A DNA stretch of 64,000 bases from Paracoccus sediminicola (GCF_027912835.1 NZ_CP115768.1:1959501-2023500), one strand, 5' to 3'. Counted from the stretch's first letter, positions 23,810-33,273 are shown. The notes: generated by a model not told the origin, from the letters alone. A program made the numbers and translations.

Positions 23810-24751
23810 ATGCGGCGCACCCGCCATCGCAGCCTGGTGAATGGCGGTATCCTGTCCGGCAGGATACCGCTCATTTCCCTTGTTCAATTCATTGCCGTCG
23901 CTGAGCATCTGAACTTTCGGCACGCGGCCAACGCGCTCGGCGTCAGTCAGTCGAGTGTCAGCGCGCGTGTTAAGGCGTTGGAAGAAAATCTTGGTGTCCT
24001 GCTGTTCGAGCGCCATGCGCGAGGCGTCCGGCTGACGGATGCAGGCAGACACTTCATGGAGCGGGTCGCGGCAGGCGTCGATCAACTCGATCACGCCGTC
24101 AAGACCGCCGGCATGACAGCGCAAGGCGAATGCGGCCGGCTACGCATCGGTGTCTATGCCCTGATTCCGGGCAGCTTCCTTGCAGAGCTGATTGGCCAGT
24201 ATCGGAAGGACCATCCCAATCTCGACATCGAAATCACGGAGGGCACAGCACGCGATACTCTCACGCAGCTTCGAGCAGACCGGCTGGATATTGCGTTCGT
24301 TGCCGGCACGCCCAAACCGCCTGACTGCCATTCCCGGCGAATATGGACCGAACCCCTTTTAGCCGCTGTGTCGGCGCGGCACGCTCTTGTTGGACGCTCG
24401 GCCGCCACATGGGCTGATCTGGCAGCGGACACGTTCATCGTCAGACATGGTGGCACCGGCCCACAAGTGCATGACCATATCGTTTTACGCCTTGCCGGAA
24501 TCTGGCCCGCGCCTTCGATCCTTAGATTTGATGTTGGGCGCGGCACCTTGCTGTCGATGGTGGGACAGGATTTCGGTATCACTGTCATAGGTGCGGCTTC
24601 GTCCCTCTTGCCAACATCCGGGGTGGTCTTTCTGCCGATCACCGACGAACCCGAGCCGGTCGCTTTCTCGGCGGTCTGGTCGCCTCACAATCGCAGTGTT
24701 GCGCTCCGAAATTTGCTTGGACTCGCTGACAAGATGAGCCGATCTAATTGA
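23810..24751 (+). CDS. lysR: LysR-type regulator linked to floR
   Basis: A LysR-family transcription factor, about 313 residues from ATG 23810. The winged helix-turn-helix (LISLVQFIAVAEHLNFRHAA, then NALGVSQSSVSARVKALE) occupies about residues 20-80 and the periplasmic-binding-like effector domain the rest. It is the same lysR that accompanies floR in mobile resistance cassettes. Its effector is unknown. The first 20 residues are unusual for the family and are encoded across a perfect palindrome (23844-23870); the true start might be the GTG at 23837 or further downstream. Same strand as floR, so it may be co-transcribed. Confidence 0.85.
   Translation: MRRTRHRSLVNGGILSGRIPLISLVQFIAVAEHLNFRHAANALGVSQSSVSARVKALEENLGVLLFERHARGVRLTDAGRHFMERVAAGVDQLDHAVKTAGMTAQGECGRLRIGVYALIPGSFLAELIGQYRKDHPNLDIEITEGTARDTLTQLRADRLDIAFVAGTPKPPDCHSRRIWTEPLLAAVSARHALVGRSAATWADLAADTFIVRHGGTGPQVHDHIVLRLAGIWPAPSILRFDVGRGTLLSMVGQDFGITVIGAASSLLPTSGVVFLPITDEPEPVAFSAVWSPHNRSVALRNLLGLADKMSRSN
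23844..23870. repeat. Perfect palindrome at the floR-lysR junction with nic-like core
   Basis: GCGGTATCCTG (23844-23854) and CAGGATACCGC (23860-23870) pair over 11 bases around TCCGG. Read on the minus strand it contains TATCCTGCCGG, close to the TATCCTGC nick core of RP4/VirD2-type transfer origins. It lies in the first codons of lysR. It could be a binding site for LysR, a hairpin controlling translation, or a relaxase-related site. Confidence 0.6.
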
Positions 24752-24900
24752 TTCATTTGGATGTGCTCGAAATTGCGAGCACCCATCCTATTTGCCGCCG
24801 ATAGTATCCGGCAGCCCTCCCGCATCATCTTTCCTATTGCCTCCCGCGCAAACGCTTATTCTCTGATCGGCTCCATCTCTCTTGCCGATTGGAGCCTGCA

Positions 24901-26886
24901 TTGCGCGGAGGCCGAATCCTTTGGGGTCAAATCGCAGTCGTCTTCACCATCGTTCTGGTGATGGTGTGGGCAGCGACGCAATGGACGGCATTCCGCCTCG
25001 GCTTTCAGCCGCAGCTTGGAGCAGCATGGTTCGAGCTGGCGGGCCTGCCGGTCTATTATCCGCCCGCCTTCTTCTGGTGGTGGTTTTCGTTCGACGCCTA
25101 CGCGCCCGCGATCTTCGTCGAGGGCGGCATCATCGCCGTCTCGGGCGGTTTCCTCGCCATCGCCGCCGCCATCTTCATGTCGATCATCCGGGCGCGAGAA
25201 GCGCGCAACGTCGCCACCTACGGTTCGGCGCGATGGGCCGAGGATCGGGAAATCCGCGCGGCCGGATTGCTCGGCCCCGATGGCGTCGTGCTCGGCCGAT
25301 ACGACCGGGACTATCTGCGCCATGACGGCCCCGAGCATGTCCTGTGCTTCGCCCCGACCCGCAGCGGCAAGGGCGTCGGGCTGGTAGTGCCGACGCTGCT
25401 GACATGGCCCGCATCCGCCATTGTCCACGACATAAAAGGCGAGAACTGGACTCTAACAGCGGGCTTTCGCGCGAAGCATGGCCGCGTCCTGCTGTTCGAT
25501 CCGACCAACGCCAGATCATCCGCCTACAATCCGCTGCTGGAGGTCCGCCAAGGCGAATGGGAAGTCCGCGACGTTCAGAACATCGCGGACATTCTGGTGG
25601 ACCCGGAAGGGAGCCTCGACAAGCGCAACCATTGGGAAAAGACCAGCCATTCGCTTCTGGTCGGCGCGATCCTGCATGTTCTCTATGCTGAGAAAGACAA
25701 GACGCTGGCGGGCGTCGCCAACTTCCTGTCCGATCCCCGCCGTCCGGTCGAGGCGACCTTGCGCGCCATGATGGACACGCCGCATCTCGGCGAGGCTGGC
25801 GTTCATCCCGTCATCGCGTCGTCGGCCCGCGAGTTGTTGAACAAATCCGAGAACGAACGGTCGGGCGTATTGAGCACCGCCATGTCGTTTCTCGGCCTCT
25901 ACCGCGATCCCGTGGTGGCGCGGGTGACGGCGCGATGCGATTGGCGAATTGCCGAACTGGTCGGCAGCCGCCAGCCCGCCACGCTCTATCTGGTCGTGCC
26001 ACCATCCGACATAAACCGCACCAAGCCGCTTATCCGCCTGATCCTCAATCAGATCGGCAGACGGTTGACCGAGGAATTGACCACCTCCGGCAAGCGCCAT
26101 CGCTTGCTGTTGATGCTGGACGAGTTTCCTGCGCTCGGCCGGTTGGATTTTTTCGAGTCCGCATTGGCCTTTATGGCGGGCTACGGCCTCAAGGGCTTCC
26201 TGATCGCGCAGAGCCTCAACCAGATCGAGCGGGCCTATGGGCCGAACAACGCGATCCTCGACAATTGCCATGTCCGCGTGAGCTTTGCCACGAACGACGA
26301 ACGCACCGCCAAGCGAGTGAGCGACGCGCTCGGCACCGCAACCGAGCTGCGCGATTCCACGAACTATGCCGGTCATCGCCTCGCGCCGTGGCTTGGGCAT
26401 CTCATGGTGTCGCGCCAAGAGACCGCGCGCCCGCTGATGACGCCCGGCGAAATCATGCAGCTTCCGCCTACCGATGAAATCGTCATGGTCGCGGGCACGC
26501 CGCCGATCCGGGCAACCAAGGCCCGCTACTATGAGGACGGCCGGTTTCAGGAACGCATCCTGACCCCGCCCAACCCGGTCGCCGCTCGGTTGGCGCCCGG
26601 CCCATCGACCGATGACTGGTCCGGCCGCGTGGTCGCGGCGGATAGCCGTTCCGCGACAGACCCCGAAAGCGAGGCCGAAGGCGATCCGGCCAATGCCGGC
26701 ATCCGCCGCGAGCCGGAATTGCCCGAGCATGAGGAAGTCATCGCGCCGCCGCCGCCAGAACAGGAGTTCGAGTTTCTGGACGACGAGCCGGACGTTGACG
26801 CGGCCAAGGCCCGCGCCATGCGCCAGCGCATGAGGATGGTGGCGCGGCAGGTGGCGATGAACCCCGATGACGGAATCGACCTTTGA
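24901..26886 (+). CDS. traG: Conjugal transfer coupling protein TraG (VirD4-like)
   Basis: The type IV coupling ATPase that brings the relaxase-DNA complex to the secretion channel. Two N-terminal membrane segments (about 8-27 and 70-96) precede the cytoplasmic ATPase with Walker A PTRSGKGVG near residue 153 and Walker B LLMLDEFPALG near 405. The acidic tail (about 600-640) is typical. I chose the TTG at 24901 (product MRGGRILWGQI) because GGAG sits 6 bases upstream; the TTG at 24889 is possible. The gene is separated from the relaxase gene by the floR-lysR insertion. The 150 bp before it contain no gene. Confidence 0.92.
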   Translation: MRGGRILWGQIAVVFTIVLVMVWAATQWTAFRLGFQPQLGAAWFELAGLPVYYPPAFFWWWFSFDAYAPAIFVEGGIIAVSGGFLAIAAAIFMSIIRAREARNVATYGSARWAEDREIRAAGLLGPDGVVLGRYDRDYLRHDGPEHVLCFAPTRSGKGVGLVVPTLLTWPASAIVHDIKGENWTLTAGFRAKHGRVLLFDPTNARSSAYNPLLEVRQGEWEVRDVQNIADILVDPEGSLDKRNHWEKTSHSLLVGAILHVLYAEKDKTLAGVANFLSDPRRPVEATLRAMMDTPHLGEAGVHPVIASSARELLNKSENERSGVLSTAMSFLGLYRDPVVARVTARCDWRIAELVGSRQPATLYLVVPPSDINRTKPLIRLILNQIGRRLTEELTTSGKRHRLLLMLDEFPALGRLDFFESALAFMAGYGLKGFLIAQSLNQIERAYGPNNAILDNCHVRVSFATNDERTAKRVSDALGTATELRDSTNYAGHRLAPWLGHLMVSRQETARPLMTPGEIMQLPPTDEIVMVAGTPPIRATKARYYEDGRFQERILTPPNPVAARLAPGPSTDDWSGRVVAADSRSATDPESEAEGDPANAGIRREPELPEHEEVIAPPPPEQEFEFLDDEPDVDAAKARAMRQRMRMVARQVAMNPDDGIDL

Positions 26887-26896
26887 GGACACGCCC

Positions 26897-27346
26897 ATGA
26901 CAACCAGAACCCGCCTGAACCTCTATTTCGACCCGGCGCTCATGCCGCAGATCGAGTCGCTGGCGCTGCGCCGCAAGGTCTCGAAATCCGCCATAGTGGA
27001 GGCGGCGGTCATGTCCTACCTGTCCGGCGATTCCGCAGACCGGCTAGAAGCCGCCATGTCGCGCCGATTGGACAAGCTTGGCCGCCAGATCGACACGCTC
27101 GACATGGACCTTGCCGTTCTTGGCGAGACGGTCGCGCAGTTCATCCATTTCTGGATGACCATCACGCCGCCGCTCACGGGAACTGCGCAATCCGCCGCCC
27201 GCGCAAAGGGCGCGGAGCGGTTCGAGGGCTTCATGCAGACCCTCGGCCGGCGGCTGGCGACGGGTGACGGGTTCCTTAAAGAGCTATCGCGAGATTTCGA
27301 CCGCGATGGCGCGCTGGGGCGGGAACAAGACGATGCTGCCGAGTGA
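26897..27346 (+). CDS. CopG-family ribbon-helix-helix protein of the transfer region
   Basis: A 149-residue protein with an N-terminal ribbon-helix-helix DNA-binding motif (RTRLNLYFDPALMPQIESLA, then RKVSKSAIVEAAVMSYL). It follows traG by 10 bp and usually precedes trbB directly in such ICEs. It probably represses the tra/trb operon or helps the relaxase at oriT. The C-terminal half is helical and of unknown role. The ATG at 26897 lies after the end of traG; an upstream in-frame ATG at 26867 would overlap traG and is less likely. Confidence 0.85.
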   Translation: MTTRTRLNLYFDPALMPQIESLALRRKVSKSAIVEAAVMSYLSGDSADRLEAAMSRRLDKLGRQIDTLDMDLAVLGETVAQFIHFWMTITPPLTGTAQSAARAKGAERFEGFMQTLGRRLATGDGFLKELSRDFDRDGALGREQDDAAE

Positions 27347-27408
27347 AACCCGAGCTTCGGAAGACAGAGCCTGCTGACAAGACTCCAGCTTCATGCTAAC
27401 GGTGTAGC

Positions 27409-27942
27409 ATGGATAACGCAGGTGAAATTCTTATACTTACCGGAACTCCGGGTTCAGGAAAGACCACAACGGCGCAGCTTCTCGCTATGCAGTCAGGTTC
27501 GCCAAAGGTTCATCTTCACTCAGATGATTTCTGGCATTTCATCAAGAATGGAGCAATTCCGCCTTACTTACCCGAGGCTCATAGGCAGAATGCGGTTGTC
27601 ATTGATGCACTATCGAATGCGGCGGCCAGTTACGCCAAAGGCGGTTACTTCGTGATAGTGGATGGGATAATCGGGCCATGGTTTCTGGAGCCGTTCAGGG
27701 CAACTTCCTTACCCCTTCACTATGCCGTTCTGCGACCCTCCTTGGAGAACGCAATCCAGCGTTGCCACGAACGCGGCGACGAGACAATTACACCGGAAGC
27801 CATCGCGGCTCTCCACGGGCAATTCTCTTCGCTTGGAGACCTTGAGCGGCATGCGCTTCTAGTTGATGGCAAGTCCCGCAATGAGATGGTCGATACGTTG
27901 ACCGACGCTATTCAAAGCGGCGCGATTCGCCTGCCGGCATAG
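27409..27942 (+). CDS. Small P-loop kinase-like protein (cargo)
   Basis: A 177-residue protein with Walker A GTPGSGKTTTAQ near residue 12 and a kinase-like layout: LHSDDFWHFI after it and YFVIVDGIIGPWF as Walker B. It resembles small-molecule phosphotransferases and gluconate/chloramphenicol-phosphotransferase-like kinases, but I cannot name a substrate. Its base composition is lower in GC than the transfer genes, and it separates the copG-like gene from trbB, which are normally adjacent. It therefore looks like inserted cargo, perhaps a resistance or modification enzyme. The 165 bp after it show no gene. Confidence 0.75.
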   Translation: MDNAGEILILTGTPGSGKTTTAQLLAMQSGSPKVHLHSDDFWHFIKNGAIPPYLPEAHRQNAVVIDALSNAAASYAKGGYFVIVDGIIGPWFLEPFRATSLPLHYAVLRPSLENAIQRCHERGDETITPEAIAALHGQFSSLGDLERHALLVDGKSRNEMVDTLTDAIQSGAIRLPA

Positions 27943-28107
27943 ATTTGAACGCTAGGTTGCGAGCCGCTATCTATCCTATTTACCGCCGTTGGCCGCCGAT
28001 CACCGCACGCAGCTAGATACTTGTTGAACCGGCCGGATTTCGGCCTCTCTTAATCGACCCCGATCCGGGGACTGCCTGTCGCGTCCCCGCCAGAAGCCGG
28101 GGCCGAC

Positions 28108-29103
28108 ATGACCACCAACCACCAAAGACCGGAAGCCATTGCACGCGGCGCACGCATGTTGCGCACCGCGCTCGGTCCCGCGATTGCCCGACTGCTCGAA
28201 GACCCGGCCGTGGTCGAGGTGATGTTGAACCCGGACGGGCGGTTGTGGATCGACCGACTCTCCGAAGGGCTGTCCGATACAGGCGAGCGCCTGTCCGCCG
28301 CCGATGGCGAACGCATCGTGCGGCTGGTCGCGCACCATGTCGGCGCGGAGGTTCACGCCCGCAGCCCGCGCGTCTCGGCCGAGCTGCCGGAGAGCGGAGA
28401 GAGGTTCGAGGGCCTGCTGCCGCCCGTAGTCGCCGCGCCGGCCTTCGCCATCCGCAAACCCGCCGTCGCGGTGTTCACGCTCGACAACTATGTGACCGCC
28501 GGCATCATGACCGCCGATCAGGCGGAAACGCTGCGCGAAGCCGTCGCAGCCCGCGCCAATATCTTGGTGGCTGGCGGCACCAGCACCGGCAAAACCACCC
28601 TGACTAACGCGCTGCTCGCCGAGGTGGCGAAGACGCAGGATCGCGTCGTCATCATTGAAGACACCCGCGAGCTGCAATGCGCCGCGCCCAACCTTGTCGC
28701 CATGCGGACGAAAGACGGCGTGGCGACGCTTTCCGATCTGGTCCGTTCCTCGCTGCGCCTGCGCCCCGACCGTATTCCCATTGGCGAGGTGCGCGGTGCC
28801 GAAGCCCTCGACCTTCTGAAAGCGTGGGGCACCGGGCATCCGGGCGGGATCGGCACCATCCATGCCGGCACCGGCATCGGCGCGCTCCGTCGCCTTGAAC
28901 AGCTCATCCAAGAGGCTGTCGTCACCGTCCCGCGCGCGCTGATCGCCGAGACCATCGACCTTGTTGCCGTCCTTGCTGGGCGCGGTTCCGCGCGCCGGCT
29001 GGCCGAGCTTGCCCGCGTCGAGGGGCTGGGGCCGGACGGCGACTACCGCATCACACACCCCAGCCCATTGGCAATCCCCACCAACACAGGAGACTCTTCA
29101 TGA
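28108..29103 (+). CDS. trbB: TrbB, type IV secretion ATPase (VirB11-like)
   Basis: A 331-residue hexameric traffic ATPase of the VirB11/TrbB family, first gene of the trb operon. Walker [13 protein letters not shown] lies near residue 155, the Asp box [12 protein letters not shown] near 182 and the His box [14 protein letters not shown] near 245. It drives pilus assembly and DNA transfer at the inner membrane. The stop codon overlaps trbC (ATGA). All motifs are intact. Confidence 0.95.
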   Translation: MTTNHQRPEAIARGARMLRTALGPAIARLLEDPAVVEVMLNPDGRLWIDRLSEGLSDTGERLSAADGERIVRLVAHHVGAEVHARSPRVSAELPESGERFEGLLPPVVAAPAFAIRKPAVAVFTLDNYVTAGIMTADQAETLREAVAARANILVAGGTSTGKTTLTNALLAEVAKTQDRVVIIEDTRELQCAAPNLVAMRTKDGVATLSDLVRSSLRLRPDRIPIGEVRGAEALDLLKAWGTGHPGGIGTIHAGTGIGALRRLEQLIQEAVVTVPRALIAETIDLVAVLAGRGSARRLAELARVEGLGPDGDYRITHPSPLAIPTNTGDSS

Positions 29104-29432
29104 TCCGCACCCTTACGCGCGGCTATCGCTTCGCCGCGACCGCCGCATCCGCCCTTGCCTCCAGTCTCATGCTTGCCCCGGCCGCCCATGCGTCCGGTTC
29201 GTCGATGCCATGGGAAGCGCCGCTCCAAAGCATCCTGCAATCCATCGAGGGGCCGGTCGCCAAGATCATCGCCGTCATCATCATCATCGTGACCGGCCTG
29301 ACTTTGGCCTTCGGCGATACGGGCGGCGGCTTTCGCAAGCTGGTCCAGATCGTGTTCGGCCTGTCCATCGCCTTCGCGGCGTCGAGCTTCTTCCTGTCGT
29401 TCTTCTCGTTCGGCGGCGGGGCGCTCATCTGA
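29100..29432 (+). CDS. trbC: TrbC, conjugative pilin precursor
   Basis: A 110-residue prepilin of the TrbC/VirB2 family. An N-terminal signal segment ends near AHASG, followed by two hydrophobic helices (IAVIIIIVTGLTLAF and IVFGLSIAFAASSFFLSF). The TraF-like peptidase encoded at 18124 is expected to process and cyclise it. It overlaps trbB by four bases and trbD by one. Confidence 0.92.
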   Translation: MIRTLTRGYRFAATAASALASSLMLAPAAHASGSSMPWEAPLQSILQSIEGPVAKIIAVIIIIVTGLTLAFGDTGGGFRKLVQIVFGLSIAFAASSFFLSFFSFGGGALI

Positions 29433-29713
29433 TGGCGGGCGGCCTCGAACAGCTCGACGCGGTGCCGGGATTCACGGTCCCGGTCCACCGGGCGTTGACC
29501 GAGCATATCCTGCTCGGCGGCGCACCGCGCTCCATCGCGATTCTGAACGGCACGCTGGCCGGGGCCGTGGGCCTCGGCCTGCGCCTCTGGCTGGTCGGCC
29601 TCGCCATATGGGCCATCGGCCATTTCGCGGCCGTGTGGGCGGCGAAGCGCGATCCCCAATTCGTCGAGGTCGGGCGCAGGCATCTGCGCATCCCCGGCCA
29701 TCTGGCGGCGTGA
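29432..29713 (+). CDS. trbD: TrbD, VirB3-like inner membrane protein
   Basis: A 93-residue protein of the VirB3/TrbD family, with the usual start GFTVPVHRALTEHILLGGAPR and a hydrophobic hairpin at about 36-70. It works with TrbE in the inner membrane part of the secretion channel. Its ATG shares one base with the trbC stop codon and it ends 10 bp before trbE. Confidence 0.92.
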   Translation: MAGGLEQLDAVPGFTVPVHRALTEHILLGGAPRSIAILNGTLAGAVGLGLRLWLVGLAIWAIGHFAAVWAAKRDPQFVEVGRRHLRIPGHLAA

Positions 29714-29723
29714 GGGCGCGGCC

Positions 29724-32216
29724 ATGATGAACCTTTCCGAATATCGCCGCACCGCCGCCCGGCTCGCCGACTATCTGCCATGGGCCGCATTGCTCGGCTC
29801 CGGCGTCGTCTTGAACAAGGACGGCAGTTTCCAGAGGACGGCGAAGTTTCGCGGTCCCGATCTGGATTCCGCCGTCGCCGCCGAGCTGGTCGCCGTCGCC
29901 GGCCGCATCAACAACGCCGTGCGCCGTCTCGGCTCCGGCTGGAGCATCTTCGTCGAGGCGCAGCGCAGCGAGGCCGCGACCTATCCCGACAGCACCTTTC
30001 CCGATGCCGCATCGGCGCTGGTCGATGCAGAGCGCAAAGCCGGTTTCGAGGAAGCGGGCGCGCATTTCGTGTCCGGCTACTTCCTGACCTTCCTCTATCT
30101 GCCTCCGGCCGAGGAAGCCGCCCGCGCCGAAACATGGCTCTACGAGGGCCGCGAGAAAACAGGCGTGGACCCGTGGGAGCTGCTGCGCGGCTTCATCGAC
30201 CGCACCGACCGCGTGCTGGCCTTGCTCGACGGCTTCATGCCCGAGTGCCGTTGGATGGATGACGGCGCGATGCTGACCTACCTTCATTCCACCATCTCGA
30301 CCAACCGGCACCGGGTTCGCGTGCCCGAGGTGCCGATGCACCTCGACGCGCTGCTTGCCGACCAGCCGTTGACCGGCGGGTTGGAGCCGCGCCTTGGCGA
30401 CGCGCATCTGCGCGTCCTGACCATCGTGGGTTTCCCCACGGCGACGACGCCGGGCCTGCTCGACGAAATGAACCGGCTGCCGTTCCCCTACAGGTGGAGC
30501 ACGCGCGCGATCCTGCTCGACAAGACCGATGCGACCCGGCTGCTGACCCGCATCCGTCGCCAATGGTTCGCCAAGCGCAAGAGCGTCGCCGCGATCTTGA
30601 AAGAGGTCATGACGAACGAGGCGTCCGCCCTTGTGGACACCGACGCCGCCAACAAGGCGCTCGACGCCGACATGGCCTTGCAGGAGCTTGGCGCGGACGT
30701 GGCGGGCATGGCCTATGTCACGGCGACCGTCACCGTTTGGGATGCCGACCCGCGCGTGGCGCAAGAGAAGCTGCGCCTGGTCGAGAAGATCGTTCAGGGA
30801 CGCGACTTCACCGCCATGCCCGAGAGCGTCAACGCGGTTGACGCATGGCTCGGCAGCCTGCCCGGACACGCCTACGCCAATGTCCGCCAGCCGCCCATCA
30901 GCACTTTGAATCTCGCCCACATGATCCCGCTTTCAGCGGTGTGGGCGGGGCCGGAACGGGACGAGCATTTCGGTGCGCCCCCTTTGCTCTTTGGAAAGAC
31001 CGAAGGCTCAACCCCGTTCCGGCTAAGTCTCCATGTCGGCGACGTAGGCCACACCCTTGTCGTCGGCCCCACGGGGGCCGGCAAGAGCGTGCTGCTCGCC
31101 CTCATGGCTTTGCAGTTCCGGCGCTATGCGGCCAGCCAAGTCTTCGCCTTCGACTTCGGAGGCAGCATCCGCGCCGCCGCGCTCGCCATGGGCGGGGATT
31201 GGCACGATTTGGGCGGTGGCCTGACAGAAGGGGACGAGGCGTCCGTTTCGCTCCAGCCGCTTGCCCGCATCCATGACACTTATGAACGCGCATGGGCGGC
31301 GGACTGGATCGCGGCAATCCTCATGCGCGAAGGCATCGCCATCACGCCCGAGGTGAAGGAGCATCTGTGGACGGCGCTGACTTCGCTGGCGTCCGCGCCG
31401 GTCGAGGAACGCACGATCACCGGCCTTGCGGTCCTGCTGCAATCCAACGATCTGAAACAGGCGCTCCGGCCGTTCTGCGTCGGCGGTGCCTATGGCCGGC
31501 TGCTCGATGCCGAAGCCGAACACCTTGGCTCGGCCGATGTGCAAGCCTTCGAGATCGAGGGCCTTGTCGGGACCGGCGCGGCCCCGGCCGTGCTCGCCTA
31601 CCTGTTTCACCGCGTCGCCGACAGATTGGACGGGCGGCCCACGCTGCTCATCATTGACGAGGGTTGGCTTGCGCTGGACGACGAGGGGTTCGCCGGCCAG
31701 CTCCGCGAATGGCTGAAAACGCTGCGCAAGAAGAACGCCAGCGTCATCTTCGCCACACAAAGCCTGTCCGACATTGACGGCAGCAATATCGCGCCTGCCA
31801 TCATCGAGAGCTGCCCGACGCGCCTCTTGCTGCCCAACGAGCGGGCCATCGAGCCGCAGATCACGGCCATCTACCGCCGCTTCGGCCTCAATGACCGCCA
31901 GATCGAAATCCTCGCGCGGGCGACGCCCAAGCGGGATTACTACTGCCAGTCGCGGCGCGGCAACCGGCTGTTCGAGCTGGGCCTGTCCGAAGTCGGCCTC
32001 GCGCTCTGCGCCGCATCCGCCAAATCCGACCAGACGCTCATTGCGCAGATCGTCGCCGAACACGGCCGCGACGGCTTCCTTGCCGCATGGCTACGCGAGC
32101 GCGGCGTCGATTGGGCGGCCGAGTTGATCCCGAACCTCACCAATCTTGCCGACCGGCCGGAATCCGCCGCGCCGGCCCGGCTCGATAGCCACCCCACGCA
32201 GGAGATTCTTCCATGA
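29724..32216 (+). CDS. trbE: TrbE, VirB4-like secretion ATPase
   Basis: The 830-residue VirB4/CagE-family ATPase that powers the conjugation channel. Walker A VVGPTGAGKSVLLALMA is near residue 446 and Walker B LLIIDEGWLAL near 642. The N-terminal CagE/TrbE domain fills the first 400 residues. Length is typical. The start is ATG 29724, or the adjacent ATG 29727. The stop overlaps trbJ by four bases. Confidence 0.95.
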   Translation: MMNLSEYRRTAARLADYLPWAALLGSGVVLNKDGSFQRTAKFRGPDLDSAVAAELVAVAGRINNAVRRLGSGWSIFVEAQRSEAATYPDSTFPDAASALVDAERKAGFEEAGAHFVSGYFLTFLYLPPAEEAARAETWLYEGREKTGVDPWELLRGFIDRTDRVLALLDGFMPECRWMDDGAMLTYLHSTISTNRHRVRVPEVPMHLDALLADQPLTGGLEPRLGDAHLRVLTIVGFPTATTPGLLDEMNRLPFPYRWSTRAILLDKTDATRLLTRIRRQWFAKRKSVAAILKEVMTNEASALVDTDAANKALDADMALQELGADVAGMAYVTATVTVWDADPRVAQEKLRLVEKIVQGRDFTAMPESVNAVDAWLGSLPGHAYANVRQPPISTLNLAHMIPLSAVWAGPERDEHFGAPPLLFGKTEGSTPFRLSLHVGDVGHTLVVGPTGAGKSVLLALMALQFRRYAASQVFAFDFGGSIRAAALAMGGDWHDLGGGLTEGDEASVSLQPLARIHDTYERAWAADWIAAILMREGIAITPEVKEHLWTALTSLASAPVEERTITGLAVLLQSNDLKQALRPFCVGGAYGRLLDAEAEHLGSADVQAFEIEGLVGTGAAPAVLAYLFHRVADRLDGRPTLLIIDEGWLALDDEGFAGQLREWLKTLRKKNASVIFATQSLSDIDGSNIAPAIIESCPTRLLLPNERAIEPQITAIYRRFGLNDRQIEILARATPKRDYYCQSRRGNRLFELGLSEVGLALCAASAKSDQTLIAQIVAEHGRDGFLAAWLRERGVDWAAELIPNLTNLADRPESAAPARLDSHPTQEILP

Positions 32217-32992
32217 CCTATACCAAGATCGTCGGGGCCTCCGCCCTCGCGCTGGCGCTCGCCGGCGCGACCGCGCTTTCGCCCATGCTGGCAAGCCCGG
32301 CCCATGCGCAATTCGGCTTCGGCCGCATCGTCTATGACCCGAGCAACTACGCGCAGAACGTGCTTACGGCAGCGCGCACGCTGGAGCAGATCAATAACCA
32401 GATCACCAGCCTCCAGAACGAGGCGCAGATGCTCATTAATCAGGCCCGCAACCTTGCGAGCCTGCCGTATAGCTCGCTCCAGCAGCTCCAGCAGAACGTC
32501 CAGCGCACGCAGCAGCTTCTCGGGCAGGCCCAAAATCTCGCGTTCGAGGTCGGCCAGATCGACCAAGCGTTCCAGAGCCAATACGGCAATGTCTCGCTGT
32601 CCGCGACCGACGCCCAGCTTGTCGCCGACGCGCGCGGCCGTTGGGAAAATACGGTTGGCGGCTTGCAGGACGCCATGCGCGTGCAGGCAGGCGTCGTCGG
32701 CAATATCGACAGCAACCGCGCCGAGATGGCCGCGCTGGTCGGCCAGAGCCAAGGCGCGACCGGCGCGCTGCAAGCCACGCAGGCGGGCAATCAGCTCCTT
32801 GCCCTCCAGTCGCAGCAGCTTTCCGATCTGATCGCGGTCATCTCGGCAAATGGCCGCGCTGACGCGCTGACCGAGGCCGAGCGCGCGACCGCCGCCGAAC
32901 AAGGCCGCGAGCAGCGCCGTCGCTTCCTCACGCCCGGCACCGGCTACCAGCCGGGCAACGCGCAGATGTTCAACAACAACAACAACAACTGA
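32213..32992 (+). CDS. trbJ: TrbJ, VirB5-like secreted pilus protein
   Basis: A 259-residue exported protein of the TrbJ/VirB5 family. A signal peptide with cleavage near PAHAQ (about residue 33) is followed by long Gln/Asn-rich coiled-coil helices. It is thought to sit at the pilus tip and in entry exclusion. The C-terminus ends in a run of six asparagines encoded by AAC repeats, which can vary by slippage. Start overlaps trbE. Confidence 0.92.
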   Translation: MTYTKIVGASALALALAGATALSPMLASPAHAQFGFGRIVYDPSNYAQNVLTAARTLEQINNQITSLQNEAQMLINQARNLASLPYSSLQQLQQNVQRTQQLLGQAQNLAFEVGQIDQAFQSQYGNVSLSATDAQLVADARGRWENTVGGLQDAMRVQAGVVGNIDSNRAEMAALVGQSQGATGALQATQAGNQLLALQSQQLSDLIAVISANGRADALTEAERATAAEQGREQRRRFLTPGTGYQPGNAQMFNNNNNN

Positions 32993-33006
32993 CCGGGAGG
33001 CTCGCC

Positions 33007-33273
33007 ATGGACGGCAAGATGCTGGCCCGGCTCGGGGCCGTGGTGTTCGTCGCCATCGCCGTCACGGCGACCGCAATCGACATGGCGAGGAAGGACGAAC
33101 CTTCCGCGCCACCCCCAGCGCCGGCCATCCAGCCGCCGGCCGATCCCCTGCGCGAAACCCTGCGCCGTTGCCAGCAGCTCGGCGAGGCAGCGGCGAGTGA
33201 CGCCGACTGCCTCGCCGCGTGGGCGGAATCCCGCGACCGCTTCCTCGGCCGCGACCGCAGCGAGGCGCGCTGA
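33007..33273 (+). CDS. trbK: TrbK-like small membrane protein
   Basis: An 88-residue protein at the trbK position, with one N-terminal membrane segment (about 5-20), a proline-rich linker and a short conserved tail (LRRCQQLGEAAASDADCLAA). It matches the alternative TrbK family of alphaproteobacterial trb clusters. In RP4, TrbK is the entry-exclusion lipoprotein; this form lacks a lipobox, so its role is uncertain. Confidence 0.82.
   Translation: MDGKMLARLGAVVFVAIAVTATAIDMARKDEPSAPPPAPAIQPPADPLRETLRRCQQLGEAAASDADCLAAWAESRDRFLGRDRSEAR

Noticed and set aside
22337..24900. Insertion sequence or ISCR element carrying floR
   Set aside because: No transposase gene, terminal inverted repeats or target duplication could be seen around floR-lysR.
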